This document shows, piece after piece, positions 1 to 12,908 of a stretch of DNA of 64,000 bases. This DNA is from Earliella scabrosa. Its lineage: Eukaryota; Basidiomycota; Agaricomycetes; Polyporales; Polyporaceae. The DNA lies in contig JABYQQ010000012.1 in NCBI GenBank assembly GCA_022605405.1, positions 744,001 to 808,000 on the forward strand, in the 5' to 3' direction. The notes beneath the pieces were generated by a model that did no database searches, had not been told where the DNA came from, and worked only from the letters and a program-made list of their open reading frames with translations. The first letter of the stretch is position 1; each line of letters opens with the position of its first letter. The position numbers and the translations under genes were made by a program.

Positions 1-1172
1 GCGAGTAGGGGTACATGACCAATCTATCTCCAGGCGGTTCTCAATTGGACGCGGGACTGGATATGTTTGGGAAGTAGTTATTGGACGCGCTCGAAGGACA
101 CTTCGCAAGCCTGGTCGACGTGCACACGCTCCTATCGCGACCCGTCTTGCGAAGGCATGAAGGAGGGGAGCGCGGTCCAAGTGAGAAGACGGCAATGACT
201 GTGGTTCAGGCCAGCAGTACCGTAGCCTCCGGCATGTGCCTGTACGGTGTCCGCAACATGTGTTTAGGATTTAAATTTGATTGCTTGAATGGCGCGTGAA
301 TGTACTGTATATGTGCATGGAATGAGCATGCCGACTCACAGCAAATTTCTTTCTTCCATCTCTTGCCAGAGCCAAGTCTCCGTCAGATACTGCACGGGCA
401 CGGACGCGAAGCTGACAGTACGCTCACGCTCCGAGGGCGTGAGGGACGGCGCACGGGTAGTCCTGCCTGTTCACGAGCACCAGACGGGCGTTGGCCAGGA
501 TGTGGTGACTTGGAACGAGCTGTTGCACGCTTACCGCCAAGCAAGCCGAGGTCGCTCATGAACTCACTGGCAACGTCAAAGGTTCAGGAAGTGAAGCGAA
601 AGTGTGTCATTCCACCCGGTATACGAGGGATACTAGTCTAGCCCCAACGGGTGGCATGTCAGTGTGAGAGGCTTCGTTGACCGTGTTACACTTTGTTACT
701 CTAGGAACTCGCTTTTATGAGTCACTACAACTCACCACCCCGATTCTCCAGCGTTCTAACCGTGCTCGATGCTCAACAGTGCGACCGCATTCGTGGCCCC
801 TTCATGACCTCCCCGGGGTTAGTTCCCTGTCGCTGCAGGATGAGATCGCGACAACGAACGAGTGGAGCACATACCTTCTAACCGCAAGCACTCGGAGCTC
901 CCTCGACTGGCGTGACTTGGACAAAGATGTGGGAGGACCGAGCGCTCGCAGGTGAGATGATCGGGCAAGAGGAACGCGGGCAATGCACGTCGGTGTCTAG
1001 GCATCTAGCAGGGATCGAGGTGAGTGAGTGTTCTCTGGCGTGAGCTAGGCGGCTTTAGAGCGACATTATACATACTGTGACTAATCGATCAGTTCTGTGC
1101 AATGCAGAGCGCTTCGGAGAACACTTGCCACACGCACAATCCTGCTGGAGGCGTATATCTGAGGCCCTACTT
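1..1172. other. No recognisable gene
   Basis: Only short overlapping frames occur on both strands, none with a family motif, convincing codon usage or a consistent splice pattern. I see no RNA gene. It may hold decayed sequence. Confidence 0.4.
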
Positions 1173-1987
1173 ACAGCCGGGAGATAGGCGGTCCGAGAAC
1201 GGGGATCTATCTGGGCCCGTCTGGACCGGCCTGGGGCAGTCTGGACCAATCGGAACCAGTCGGGATCAGTCGGGACCAGTCGGGATCAGTCGGGACCAGT
1301 CGGGACAGTCGGCCGGACAGTCGTGAGCATGTGCGCTAAGCGAGCTCTGCGCTGCGACCTCGCTGCGACGACGACTCCGACAGCGACGGTGACGGTCGCA
1401 AGGACGGTCTGCTCGATCGACAATGCTCTTCGAGCTGTCGGCGGGCATGACTCGAGCTCCCGTTGTCGCTCTCGCTATTTGCTCGCCCCGTCGTTGCTTT
1501 TCATCGTCCCGTCGTCACTGCCCGCCCACCCGCCGTGGACTCTGTCGACCGTCGACGCTACCGCGCGTCCTCATCCACCAGGGTCGTCGCCGCTTCCACC
1601 GCAGGGTCGTCTGGCCATCGCCGTTGGTTTCGTGCCAACTTGCAATGGGAGGCCGTGACATCAGGGTTGGTCGTTGCCATCCATCATCCTCATCGTCTCG
1701 TGCATCGGCGGTCCCACCTGGTTCGTCGTCTCTCTCATCCGCGCATTCTCCCTCTCTCATCTCATACGTCTAGCATCCGCAGCCCGAGCCTCCGCCCCCC
1801 ATCTGCTTGTTCGATGCCCGTGAAGCGGTCTCAGCGTGTCCTCTCGCATCAGCCAATCCGCCTACCTCGTCTCTCACGGAAGGTACGCACTCATGCATTG
1901 TACGCATATGTGTTAATACTCATCGTGAATGTTTGCCCTGAGCTCAGAACTAGGACGGTTGGGCCATAATGCGACCACCTCCGCTAT
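1173..1987 (+). repeat. 815-bp dispersed repeat, copy A
   Basis: This block recurs in direct orientation at 31611-32425 with the same length and only three substitutions that I could find by eye. Identity starts abruptly at ACAGCCGGGAGATAGG and stops after CCGCTAT. The first part contains a short array of ACCAGTCGGG-like decamers (about 1250-1320). No protein family is recognisable in any frame. The ends are neither TG..CA (LTR-like) nor inverted repeats, and I found no clear target-site duplication in the flanks. A diverged relative lies at about 14385-14990. The class of element is unknown; a non-autonomous element or a recent segmental copy are both possible. Confidence 0.9.
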
Positions 1988-2452
1988 GTTCTGCCCTCAT
2001 AGTCGGCGCCAAGAAGGGCACCACTCGCGCGGCATCTCCAGGGCCTCTGGTGGTCTTTACCCGTCATTCATGCGGTTAACGTTCTCGGATCGTGGTGCGT
2101 TATCATTGTCCGTTGGTTGCAACCATCACCGCCTTACTGCGCTTCTTGGACGTGTCGTTCATTCTCGATTGTCGTCGCCCCTTTTGCCGTATAGTTGCCT
2201 TACTCGAGACCTCGCTCAAGGCATTCACTCTTCATATCGGTTACTAGCATCTTGGACCGTACACCCTTTTCAATGGGTTTTCGTTGTGCTCTCGTGGTTT
2301 CGCTCTAATGATATATTATGGCTTTTGAGTCTCATTAGATGCGTGCATTCGCTCGCTTGCCTTCCAGGCAGACAAACGCATGTGAAACTAGCTTGTCTTG
2401 GTTGTGTTATATGTACGACGACCGACTTGGGCTTGTCACCCTCCACGCAACC

Positions 2453-3266
2453 ATGCCTACACCACAGCACTCATCCCGGTGCGTCCTGCTGTGTTGGGCG
2501 TTACAGCGTTGTTGATTCACCTCCTGTTTATAATCAGGTCCATTAGACTCAACGTCACGCATTCCATATTTCTGGCGGACTTCGCCACTGAAGACACGGA
2601 AGAGAACCAGTGGATTCCTGCTGTTGTGTATGTCTCTCGCACCTGGGGAGGGCCTGCGAGGCTTCATATGTGTGAGTCTGTCCTCGCCGCGCCCATTCCT
2701 CGTACTCTATCCGTGCTCAATGGTTATGTAGCTGCCATCATTGTCTGCGCGGCGAGCTCTGGGCAAGTTCTATTCTCTCGGGTTATTGACCAGAGCTGGA
2801 ACTTTTGGGAAATCCCCTGTGCTGTGAGCTTCGTAACTCTGATTTCCCTAGCTTTTCTCACTTCTGGCCCGTACAGAATCATCACTCGTGTCAATGGGCG
2901 GTGTACAACCAGTCAGGTTACGAGGAGCTGTTTTGGCTTCTGTTCGACACCCCGGAAGGACTGTCAGAATTCGTCGCGATGTATCGCGGTCATGAAGGCT
3001 TAGTTGCGCATAGCAATCATGCGCTCGATCGCCTCCTCGGGATCATCGTCCAGGACCTTCCTCCGGCGATTCGCAATGGTCACACGTCGTTGGAGGTTAC
3101 TGGCACGGCGGTAGCCAGTGACGGCGCTACTAGCAATTATAGGTCAGCATCTTGATCCAACCCTTCCTATCCTTGTTCTCTTCTCATGCAGATACCTAGT
3201 TGGGTGACCATGCTCCTGTGGGCTCTACTTGTCTTGTGGGTGGTGGGACGGATCATAGGTATCTGA
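2453..3266 (+). CDS. Small tail-anchored protein, family copy 1
   Basis: Model of five exons: 2453-2478, 2538-2671, 2732-2823, 2877-3142, 3200-3266, giving 194 aa. The function is unknown. It consists of a soluble N-terminal domain of about 165 residues and a final exon that encodes one hydrophobic helix (SWVTMLLWALLVLWVVG) followed by a few residues, the layout of a tail-anchored membrane protein. A shared motif near residue 110 reads FDTPEG. Exon number, intron phases and the FDT/FHT motif match the genes at 20497 and 21628, so these are paralogues. The acceptor of the last intron was placed at CCTAG (3199) rather than the CAG eight bases upstream, because only the former keeps the membrane helix in frame. 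Promoter-proximal repeat copy A ends 466 bp upstream. Confidence 0.6.
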
Positions 3267-3606
3267 ACCGACCGGTTAGCTTTATGATGGCCTTCGTTCT
3301 CGTATTTATGCACAACTCATGTATACATATATCCTCTATGTGCTCGTGCTAATGACTCCACCGTTTTTGTGGTCGGATCCCCAACGTCGGGCCTGTGAGC
3401 CGCGGGCGTCTGCACCCTCTCGTGTGGCCCAGCTGCGCGCTCTTCACAGTAGGCCTTGTGCTCCTCCTCTCATCAACGCCACTCGACGAATCCCTTGTCT
3501 CCCTCGTCCTTCGCAAGCTCGCCGCGCTCAATAGGATGCTTCAAACCAAGTTCGCTAGACTGCTCAGGTATTTCAGCCATCTACTCTTATCCCCGTTCTG
3601 TGGCTC

Positions 3607-5350
3607 ATGAGCCTCTCCCTGGCGCGAAGTTGGGTAGAGGTCAGTTCAGACGTGATTAATCTGCAACATCGTCAAGCTTAACGTTTCCTCTACATGTCAG
3701 GGCGTTGCACTCGCGACTCAGTTTTCGCGTGTAGTCGAAAGTTTGGGCCGCCGCACCATCCACGACCTTCCTGACGAGTTGCTCCTCGATGTTTTCAAGT
3801 GGACCCTCATCATCGACGAATTTCAACTAGAGTATTTGGGAGGACCGAAGGTCGTCATCCCACGTATCGTTGCTCTATCACACGTTTGCCGGTTATGGAG
3901 GAACATAGCGCTCGGATATCCTCATTTCTGGACGCACGTTGACGACCGATATCGCCAACGATTGGATGCCTTTGTGGAGCGATCTGGAACGCAACCATTG
4001 TGGCTCTCCCTTAACTCTGACACGGAGGGTCTTGAGAACATCCTTTCTGCCCATGCTACCCGGCTTCAAAGGGTGGATCTGACGGTGAAGTTCGGTTACG
4101 AAGGTATCCCCCCGATTTTGCACCATCCACACCTTCCCTCTCTGCGTTGCTTCACCATATCGTACGAGGACGTAGCACCACAGGAGGACGCGATTGCCAG
4201 TCCGATAATCCTGTTTGGTCAAGAATCGTCCCGGCTAACTGCGCTCGCAGTCGTATTCGCAGCCAACTGGTGGGCAGCCAACCGATTCCCGAACCTCACG
4301 CATCTCCACATGGTGTTACAGCACCTCGATGGTACCCCACCTTCGGAGTCCCTGATCAAACTACTCTCAAACGCACCAGTGCTTCAGCACCTCCACATCT
4401 ACGGCCTGGCTGCAGTCGCTGATTCAGAGCCACCTGCACCCCCGCCGCCTCCAGCTTTGCTTCCCCACATGCAGTCCATCACCTTCATTCAGAGCGACTT
4501 ACTCGAGGTGCTGGATGTCTTGACAAGTCTTGTCATCCCGAGCACAGTCTTTGTCCGCCTCAGCCACATGTACACGTCCGACCTATTACCCGAGCTTCCC
4601 TACCTCGCCGTCTTCGACAGTGTTACCCGGATGGAGATGGCGACGTCGCAGGAGTTCATGCATTTTGTCGTCGAAGGTCCAAACTCCGGACTGTGGCTCG
4701 ATTGTGAACTCACAGGAGAGGCACTCGAGCAGGACGATTGGACGGAATGGGTGGGCGAACTCCACACAACTGTTCCTCTTCCGAGAATCGACACTCTCCA
4801 AATATACCTGGACACCCACGTCGAGATTTTCGAACCCCTCCTGCGACACATGGTGGCCCTGAGCTCTTTGAGCATACGCTTCGAGAATGAACTCGAGATT
4901 GAAGCGAACACCACGGATGATATACCCCCTGCAAAGGTTGTGTACAACTTGCTTGCTCAATCGGACTGCGTGCTCTGCCCCAACATTCGAACCCTCGTCA
5001 TCGATATCCCAGCCCAGTACTACCCCGTCCTATCTCCTCTACCTATCCCGATGATCCACGCCACATCGCTTGTCTACATGATCAGCGAGCGTAAGCTCAT
5101 GGGTCATCCTCTGGGACAAGTCGTGCTGCAGCCCTTCGCAGACGTCGCGGACGCAGACGAGAACTCGTTTGCTCATATCGTGGCGCAGTTCCTCGAAACG
5201 GAACAACCGAAGGAGTTGTCCATTCTGAAGCCAGGACCGTCCATCTCGCCTTTCAAAGAACGTGCACTTTGGGATGTTGATGGAAAGGAGCAGTTTTGGA
5301 TTATGGCCGATATCGACCGCCCGATGTACGCACTCCCATGGGATAGATAG
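3607..5350 (+). CDS. F-box protein with leucine-rich-like C-terminal region
   Basis: Predicted substrate-recognition subunit of an SCF (Skp1-cullin-F-box) ubiquitin ligase. Two exons, 3607-3639 and 3701-5350, 560 aa. The F-box begins around residue 29 with IHDLPDELLLDVFKW and continues to LSHVCRLWRNIALGYPHFWTH, the form usual in mushroom F-box proteins. After it come irregular repeats rich in Leu and Pro (for example LPSLRCF, FPNLTHLHM, LQHLHIYGL) that resemble degenerate leucine-rich repeats. The long exon has no ATG before its F-box; the intron 3640-3700 (donor GAG|GTCAGT, branch CTTAAC, acceptor TCAG) joins it in phase to a short first exon with an ATG at 3607. The substrate is not known. 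The first exon is the least certain part. Confidence 0.75.
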
Positions 5351-5834
5351 GTGATGCATGCACGGTCACGGATAGCTCTGATGAGAAAATATGTGCGTTG
5401 GTAGAATGTTGTCGACACTAGCGTGGAATGTGATGTATGTAGACGTCCTAATTGATATCAGCGAGGTGCCACGAAGGAGATTTGTGAGATTTTCGCGACG
5501 AGAGACCGGACGTGCATGGAGCGGCGAGAGGGAGAGCAGGAGATGTGCCTCAGAACAGCAGGTCTGCCTAGCTCGAGGTCGTCGAAGGCGGTGGGTAGAG
5601 GCGGTGGGTAGATAGAATGGGGCGATTGAGGAGCAGGAAGTATGTTGGTGCGGCAGCCGAGACAACCCTGTACATGTCCCCCTTGTGGGCCCTCAGGCTC
5701 TCGTTCGCGCTCTTCCTCGTCTTCGCGCTCGTCATGCGTCTACCCGTCCTTGCTCTGAGTATCGGACCCTTTGACTTATGAACGCGTTCACGAGGCGCCA
5801 TTGGATCGCGAATTCCTATGGGGACCCAATGCCC
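5351..5834. other. Intergenic, no gene seen
   Basis: Short frames only. An ATG at 5673 opens a 35-codon frame with a hydrophobic run, but it has no family resemblance and lies beside a P450 relic, so I do not call it. Confidence 0.4.
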
Positions 5835-6935
5835 ATAGACCCATCGGTAGCAGTGATTGACGGTCCGCATCTTTTTCCCCTCCGTTGTAACTCCAGAGGA
5901 AGACTTCCCGGCAGGACAGGATCGGAAGATGAAGGCCCAAAGGGGCTGAGGGAATATGTCCGGGTCCTGCAACATCGACCGGCACCGCGCTCGTACTCAG
6001 CCCGAGCTCGGCTTGGGCGCGTTTCTGGATGGACGGCCAGAGCGTCATCACGAGGATGAACGCGATCATGGACGAGGGCGTCTGGAGGAGTTGAGTGATT
6101 GTTCGTCAGCTGGAAGGGCGATCAGCGCGTTGGGCAGTCAGTCCACACCGTGTCTGCGCCACCTGTGCATCTCGTAGACGTCAGCTCTATCTGTGGTCGA
6201 GACACGGAGAGGCGGTGGTGCTGACCGGAATACAGCGAGGCTGCAGCTGCCTTGACGAGCGCCTCATCCGCGGGGGTAGGCTCGCGTTTCTCGTCAAGGT
6301 AGCCAGGACTGCCTTGCGTCGCCCTCTGCCTAGACAGAACGTATCATCTCAACCCTCACGCGCAGCATGGCGCACCATCTGCTGCCTCACGAATGCGTGC
6401 GGCAGCGAGCACTCAGGTACGTAGCGTAGGGCGGGGAAGTAGTCGACCAGGAACGCGCCGGGTTCGGACACCTTCGCGGACCCCTGCATGGCGATCTCGA
6501 CAACCCGCACAAGTGTATCCTGATCCTGGTCGTCCTTAACCGCATAGCCGTACGCCAGGCGGAGGATCAGCGCTCCGGTAGATGTAGGAACGCGGGAGAA
6601 GACGCGGCTCTCAGCATTGCGACGACCTGTCGCTCAGCAACGCACGGCAGACGCACTCTCGCGGGTGCCTGTAGAAGTTGCGCGGGTCGTGTGCGCGTCT
6701 TGGGATGCGCGCGGGCCGATGAAATGGTGGAAAGGTTAGCGGAATTCGCGAAATCAGGGGTTGTCGGGCCCGTGTGGCCCAGCCCGCGATCTCATCCGAC
6801 TCTGAGGAAATTGGACAGGTGAGTACGATGAGTGATTATGTATGGATCAGGATGGAACACAGGGCTGACGTACAGCTCGCCGGCCATGACCGTCAGAGTA
6901 GATTGAGCCTGAAGGTTCCAAGCGGGCGAGTATTG
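5835..6935 (-). pseudogene. Cytochrome P450 relic 1
   Basis: Decayed fragments of a basidiomycete P450 lie in order on the minus strand. Seen are SIYSD followed out of frame by VMAGEL (about 6873-6906), RRLFHHFIGPR (about 6710-6750), an intact stretch with LRLAYGYAVKDD (about 6525-6570) and GAFLVDYFPALRYVPE (6411-6458), the oxygen-binding I-helix pattern TGGADTV (6146-6166), then MTLWPSIQKRAQAEL (about 6008-6050) and LPILSCREV (about 5900). These match the order of conserved blocks in CYP5144-like enzymes. Frameshifts separate the blocks, and no haem-binding FxxGxRxCxG motif follows, so the 3' end is missing. It cannot encode an active oxygenase. Confidence 0.8.
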
Positions 6936-6965
6936 AGTTGAGGTATGTTCCTGCAGGAACGTGAA

Positions 6966-9914
6966 GAATGAGACATGCCTTTTGCGTCGAGAAGATGGTA
7001 ATACGAACGTTCCAACAGATGTATTGCATGGGAGCGCGAGACAGGTCCCGTGCCTATGGGACTATGTAGACGTTGGACGGTATCGAGGAGACAGCTTCGA
7101 TGGATCTTCTATAAGTTACCTACGGATGACGATGTCGACTGTATACGTGATATGATATGTCATACGGTCGTGTCGTTAGTACTTTGGAAACCTTACCCAA
7201 TACAGCGCCATTGGCCAAATACGATGTTCGAGGACGCAGCAACTCCAAGCGTCCACTCCAATCTTTACGAAGTGTCGTGGGGTGGGCTGGGAGGCTCTGC
7301 CGGGCGGTGGAAGTGGGTTCGTGCGGGTGGTCCGTGCTGCAGGTTGAGACGGTTCATTTGAGCTCGACGTGCATCTTCTGATCATCTGCCGCGAAGGTCG
7401 ACCTCCCACCTGGCGGCACGCACGCCCTGGTCACCCTCGCTCTAACCGCATCAAGCTCGCGGCGCGTTCACTGACGTGCACGCAAGCTTCGCCGAGCACC
7501 CCTCTGACGTTGGGGACCACCGTAGTCTGGCGTTGTAGGCCACGTGAAGTAGCCGCGCGCGGAGAGGAATCGCTTGCGGAGGCCACTGAGACCAAGCGCT
7601 TCCTTGTGTGCCGCGTTGGCGCTTCCTGTAGTTTTCTCTGTGATGGTGCTCTGCTCGTCCGTCGATTTCGGGGCGCGGCGGAGTTGAAGAAGTTTAGGGA
7701 TGGTGGTGGATGTGGGCTCCTTCCTGGCAGACGAAGGTCGTTAAGGGGGAGACGTCTGTCTGAAGATGTGTGAGAGACTAGGGCTGAGCGACCGAGGTCC
7801 AGCGTCCCGAGCCCAGACGTTCTGAGCATAAAGGGGACGACCGATACTCTCCTTGACCCCGTCCGTATCGGCAGGAAGAGCAGCCTGAGCCTTGACCAAT
7901 GGCGGAAAGAAGACTACAGGGAAGCACGTTGCTGGCATTTGTCGCCGGTTGCGCGCAGTTGATGAGACAAGAGATCGCGCGGCCGTAAAGTCGTGCAGAG
8001 TAGCGGACGTGTGTGTGTGGCATGGGGGCAGGAGGGCTTGAGTCCTGGAAGCGTGAGCAGCCACAGTGTACGCGACCGCTACAGCTGTGGGCTGGTAAGC
8101 TCCCCAACCTATAAGTAAGTGTCAATGTTAGTGAGCAACTGTAACGGTGAGAGTATGTAACCCGCCTCACGCTGGAGCGACCTCCTCTGCCTCTGTCCTT
8201 AGTCGAGCCGGCCCATACCCTCGCCTCAGGTTCTCCTCACTTCTCCCGATGAACGGAGGGAGCGAACGCCCAAGCGAACGTCCAGTTGACGTTTCAGCTA
8301 GTCTGAGAGACCGTGTGCCTTCTTGCAGTTGGGCTGATGCGAATTGTCGTATATCACGGTGTCCTCATGGTGGAGCAGGCTGAGGAAGGAGTGCCAGCAA
8401 AATTGAACTGTCGCTCCCGCGAAGTTAATCCATATATGGAGCGTGGTAATATTTGAATCTCGATCTCTGTGGGTCGTCATAGGCTTCTTCTCTCGAGATC
8501 TGAGATCTGAGATCAACTGCGCCCGCGCATGATGTGCCATCTCAAGGCCGCCGCCGATACTGTCCGGCCATCCCCATCTTCCGCGAAGGCGTAAGCCGGG
8601 GAACTCCTGCGCTGTCGTCGTTTGCAGTACAGTATAGTATGTGCAGTGAGTGCGCGCCCCTCAAGCTCAAGGCCAACATCGCACGTACGCAGCCAACTTC
8701 TCCGAGTCGGGATACCGCCGGGCTATATCTCTTGGGTTACTCCCTCCTCCTGGCACATCGTGAGTATTGCTGTTTGGCGTCTTCATCAGGTTTAGGGCAT
8801 TGCTGGCGAAGCACTCATTCCGACAGCGACATCAAATGACCCCATTTACGGCCATCCAGCATCCTTGATCTCACTTACGGAGTACTCCCGGAGGCGCGAT
8901 GGTCAGCAACGCCCCTTCATGGTGTCCGTGCGTCTACTCACATGAAAACAATATGTCTATGCCTGACCCACACCTGACATTGACGCTTCAGATTTCATCG
9001 TCCGCTGGCTGTCGGTCAAGACTGTCCGCCGTCGCTTGTCACTACCCCTTGCAGCGTCTACCTTCATCCGCCCCTCACTCATCACGTCCCTGTCACTTCG
9101 CCATTCTCGCCATCGCGACGTCAATGGTCTCCACTGTCCAGGTCGGCGTCAGGATGATCTAGTACGTCTCTGTACTACGAGCCTACAGACGTGACTGGCA
9201 GAGAGTTTGCCTGTCCTTCTGATTACTGAGACCGTGGTCGAAATGTAGCTCCTCGTTGTCCTTGGGAACCGGGAACATCCACACGTGCAGGTTCGCGACC
9301 GAGCTCGCGGGAAGGAAGGCCGGCGTTACATCTGGGCGACGCTGGCGAAGGAGATGGCGGGGGCGGCCTGTTTCGAGGTGTGAACGGTATGAACGGTGTG
9401 TCGCCGGTCGCTGAGGTTGTGTTGAGTAGACAATGCTCGATATCATGATGCATACCAATATCCATCATCCATGGCAAACATCCTAACCCTCACGATGGAC
9501 AACGCTGCTCGGGGCGTGGATTTTACCTGGAAGACCCCGCCACCGCCTCTTCTGACCATCGGCATCTGTCCTAGCCCCATCGCTCTTCGCCGACGGCGTG
9601 CGTTGGCTCAGCGCCCTCATCCCGCGACGATCACATCCTGCGCCCCCACCTCGTCCGCCACCTCGCGGCCGCGGCGGCCGCTTCGGCGGTTTCAGCACCG
9701 GGCGCACGTCCCGAGTCCGACGACGAGGGGTCCTCCTCCTCGTCTCGCGGGAACACCGCCCGCTTTGCTTTCTTTGCGCGCCCCTGCTGTCTCTGGTTCT
9801 GGTTCTCATTCTAGCTCATGTTCTGCCCTGTAATTCACTACGTCATGTCTACTGACTCCTTGGTACATTTCCCCCGTTACATGGCTCGCCTCAAGACCTA
9901 TCGGAACTTGCTCT
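6966..9914. other. Long stretch without a supported gene
   Basis: Many GC-rich frames overlap on both strands but none shows a domain, consistent splicing or a paralogue in the window. The part next to 6966 could contain the eroded 5' exons of the P450 relic. At 9480-9830 an Arg/Pro-rich frame reflects high GC content rather than clear coding. Confidence 0.4.
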
Positions 9915-12087
9915 CTACCGTCCACGGCAAACTGCCCTGTGTTCTGCCCAGTGGGAACGCTGGCAAGACGCATCACAATATCTGTAGCGATCGATCATTA
10001 CATGAAGACTGAGAAGAGACCTGCCAAGCATACCTGACTTGATGACACCTTGCGCATTCTTTGAGAGCTACGCTCGGCATGTTGCACCATGAGCATCGAT
10101 ATATCCTGATCTGCGGCCCTACGTTGAAAAAGTGGCGCTCTGCGGGACAGACATGGTCGCCAGCTCTGAGGCCTAAGCACAATTCGTCAAATCGCTTCAC
10201 CTGGTTCCCCCACTCGCGGATCCCCTCGCTATAGGAATCGAGCAGTGTGTCGCGTGCAGTGCTCAACTGCCTATGAGGGACGACGTATTGGACATATTCC
10301 ATGACCTTGATCGTGGTGCTGATCTTAGTGCGAGTTCCCTGTACTGCGCGTCAGAGCTGTATTGGCGGTTGGAAGAATTGAGAGTGTACCTGCAGTTCGT
10401 CCAAGTTCCGCTGGAGCTTAGGTCCGTAGACCAGCACGGTGAGGAAGATGTGCCAGTTGAGTACCGTGAGCAACCAGAGGTTATCCGGTGCAGCTTCATT
10501 GATGAACATCTCTGCATCTCGGAGAGCTGATTTTAGAAGCTTGGAGCCATGTTTGACCGACGATGGACCCTCTAGGTTCTGTAAGGTTCGAAGACCTAGT
10601 TGAGCTCCCTGCGTCACTGCGCGCAATAGAAGCTGACTCCGGATGAATGGCGTGACAACCGGGCACTTCAGTCCTTTCTTGGCTGCACGAAGACCCTCGT
10701 CTACGTCCGGTCCCAAGCCGATCATGAGGTAGGCATACGCCAAGGTTGGGTTGCGAGAGACAGCGTCCTTGGCTAGAGCGATGGCTTCGTCTTGTCGTCC
10801 CCTCGTGTCCAGGAACTTGATGTCGAGGATGTCCGCACAGGCAATGTCCGATGAGGCCGTTGAGGTCCTCAGCACTTGAGCGCAAAGCGGTAGAGCATCC
10901 AACCAAGAGGCGAAGGGGGGCCGTGGAGTGCGTGTCCCTCCGGTGGCCAACTGAATGTCGTTCTCTCCAACCACAAGGCTGTTACGCTGCACCATGTCGG
11001 CGAGTCGTCGGCCAAGGATGGCTGGGTTGAAGTTGAGTTCAGCCTCACACATTGCCTGTTGGTATTGATCCACAGTGTCGAGTATCGTGTATACATCCAG
11101 TGATAGGTCGCTGCTCGGCGCGAGAATGTCGAGCAGGTGGATGGGGATAGGTTGGAAGAACGAGTCGACTAGCTGCTGGGGGCGAAACTCTGGGATCTCT
11201 TGCTCTCTTGCATCATGTTGGAGATGAATAATGGCGATCACACCGAGGGCGCGGGTTCTCGCGTTGTCGCTTCGCGTCAATGAAGCAAGGAAGGGAAGGT
11301 AGGAGGCCACGGATTTACACTCTTCCGAACAGTGGTAGGCGGGGGTGGTGATGAGGTCAACGGCGTGTGTGAACAAGGGATAGGAAACTTGAGGTCGTCG
11401 AAGAATGGACAGAGTCGCATGTAGCGTCTCAGTCAGAGCCATAGATTGCACCACCGATCGGTCAGGCAATTGGTCCATCTTCATTACTGTTCGAGTCGCA
11501 TGTGCCATGATCGTGACCATGTGTTCAACCGCCCCGATGTCCCCGGAGCGAAGGGCCAGATTGGACAGGGTGCTGTGCAGTGCCACCACTGCCTTACCGA
11601 CGTGTGGATAGCCGTTGTGCAGAATGACCACGGATAACGCTCTAAGCGCGACGGCTTGTGCTGAGTCGAACTCAAGCAGTCGGGTGACTTTCTGTATCAT
11701 TCCTGTTCTACTCATCAGTCTACTGTAGGCATGAAACGGGGGTATTTGGTCGCACCTTTCTCGACCAGTCTGTCAGCTAATTTGGCATCCACGCACATAC
11801 GGGCCATGATTCCGAGGACGCCACCCATCGACGGTACGTCGTTAGCACTGGATGCGGTAGCGAAGGTAACATCAAGTTGGCCGTGAACTTGAACGAACTG
11901 GTCGTGGATCCCCTTCAACCCTCGCTTCTCCATCGGGTCTTGCAAAGCGTGAGACATTGATCTAAAATCTGAAAGACAAAGACTCACTAGGAAGTTTGAG
12001 CCTGCAAGCCATGGCAGTCGCAAGCGACTTCCAGTTATGGGGCAACTTGGTTAGATCGTACAGCACGTCCGATACGTGGGAAGTCAT
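9915..12087 (-). CDS. MYND-type zinc-finger protein, paralogue 1
   Basis: Five exons (12087-11988, 11938-11756, 11702-10390, 10338-10034, 9981-9915) encode 655 aa. The C-terminus carries a MYND zinc finger split by the last intron: CSWC, then CARCHQVRYC, then CQRSHWAEHRAVC, supplying the seven Cys and one His typical of the fold. MYND fingers usually bind proline-rich protein partners. The 500-residue helical region before it has no signature I know. The gene at 23898 matches it in exon number, intron phases and sequence, and the last short exon was found by that comparison. The start is the ATG at 12087, 33 codons before the first intron, aligned with the paralogue. Function is unknown beyond a likely protein-protein adaptor role. 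Confidence 0.85.
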
Positions 12088-12908
12088 CTTGCAGGCGTAT
12101 TAAGCTTAGTAAAGAAGATGTGTGAGCGTGGACGACGACGAGCGAGCATCCAGGACTGCGCAGCCACAGACAAAGGTCTTGTGTCGTCAGTGGCGTGTGC
12201 AAATCCCGCGTCATCAGTCGGTGTATAGACTCGTAGCCGCAGAATTAGCACTGCACCGGAGTCGTCACATTCATAGCATGACCTCACGGTTGGTACATTC
12301 GCTTTTCTACGTTATCTGATATCTGTGCAGCACATTGGACCCCAGTAAGAGCAGGGAGAATCAGCCTTCCCCTTCATACAGTCCCGACATGCTGATGCAG
12401 CATCTATGTGTCGAGCAGACGTCGAGATGAGTCTGACAGGGTCCACCACGCTCGAGGAGATCATTCAACCCTATTCCTCCTCCTATCGCGATCCGTCGTG
12501 GGGTCTCGTATCCGGATAGGCCACATTTGGGACGGGTGCCTCCAGGAGGGTACGTTGCACCTTGTGCCGTGGAGCCTCGCCTGCACCGGGAATGCCATGA
12601 ACTCACCCTAGGGTCCTCAGCATGTTAGCTCCACAGCGTCGTACTGCTCTTGTTCTACAGCTCCCTGTGACAATTTGGGCTGGCGATGCTGTTGTGTAAG
12701 GTGGTGAGGTGGAGGGAGATATAGTAGGAGCTGAGAGGCCTAGGTCGAGCGCTAACTTTATCTTTCGGCGTCTGATCTCGATGATGGCTTAATTCCTCCA
12801 GTTTGACTTCCTTCCGACACCGTCCACTATATGAGGCCATCCCATGATGTGAGGTATCACGTCGTTCATTGCAATTGATTCGTGTCATTAACTGTCCCCT
12901 AGCTCAAT
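12088..12908. other. Divergent intergenic region
   Basis: It separates the start of the MYND gene (minus) from the start of the membrane protein at 12909 (plus), so it probably carries both promoters. I see no clear TATA box or other gene. Confidence 0.4.

Noticed and set aside
1423..1969. Ser/Arg-rich frames inside repeat copies A and B
   Set aside because: Identical frames in both copies reflect the recent duplication of DNA, not a conserved protein; no motif is present and copy C does not preserve them.
1173..1987. Interpretation of the 815-bp repeat as a solo LTR
   Set aside because: Ends are not TG..CA and no 4-6 bp target-site duplication is visible at either copy.
5391..5615. Open frame after the F-box gene
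   Set aside because: Arg-rich reading of GC-rich 3' sequence without motif or splice signals; most likely non-coding.
9483..9833. Overlapping Arg/Pro-rich frames on both strands
   Set aside because: Composition effect of a very GC-rich stretch; no start context, family or paralogue.
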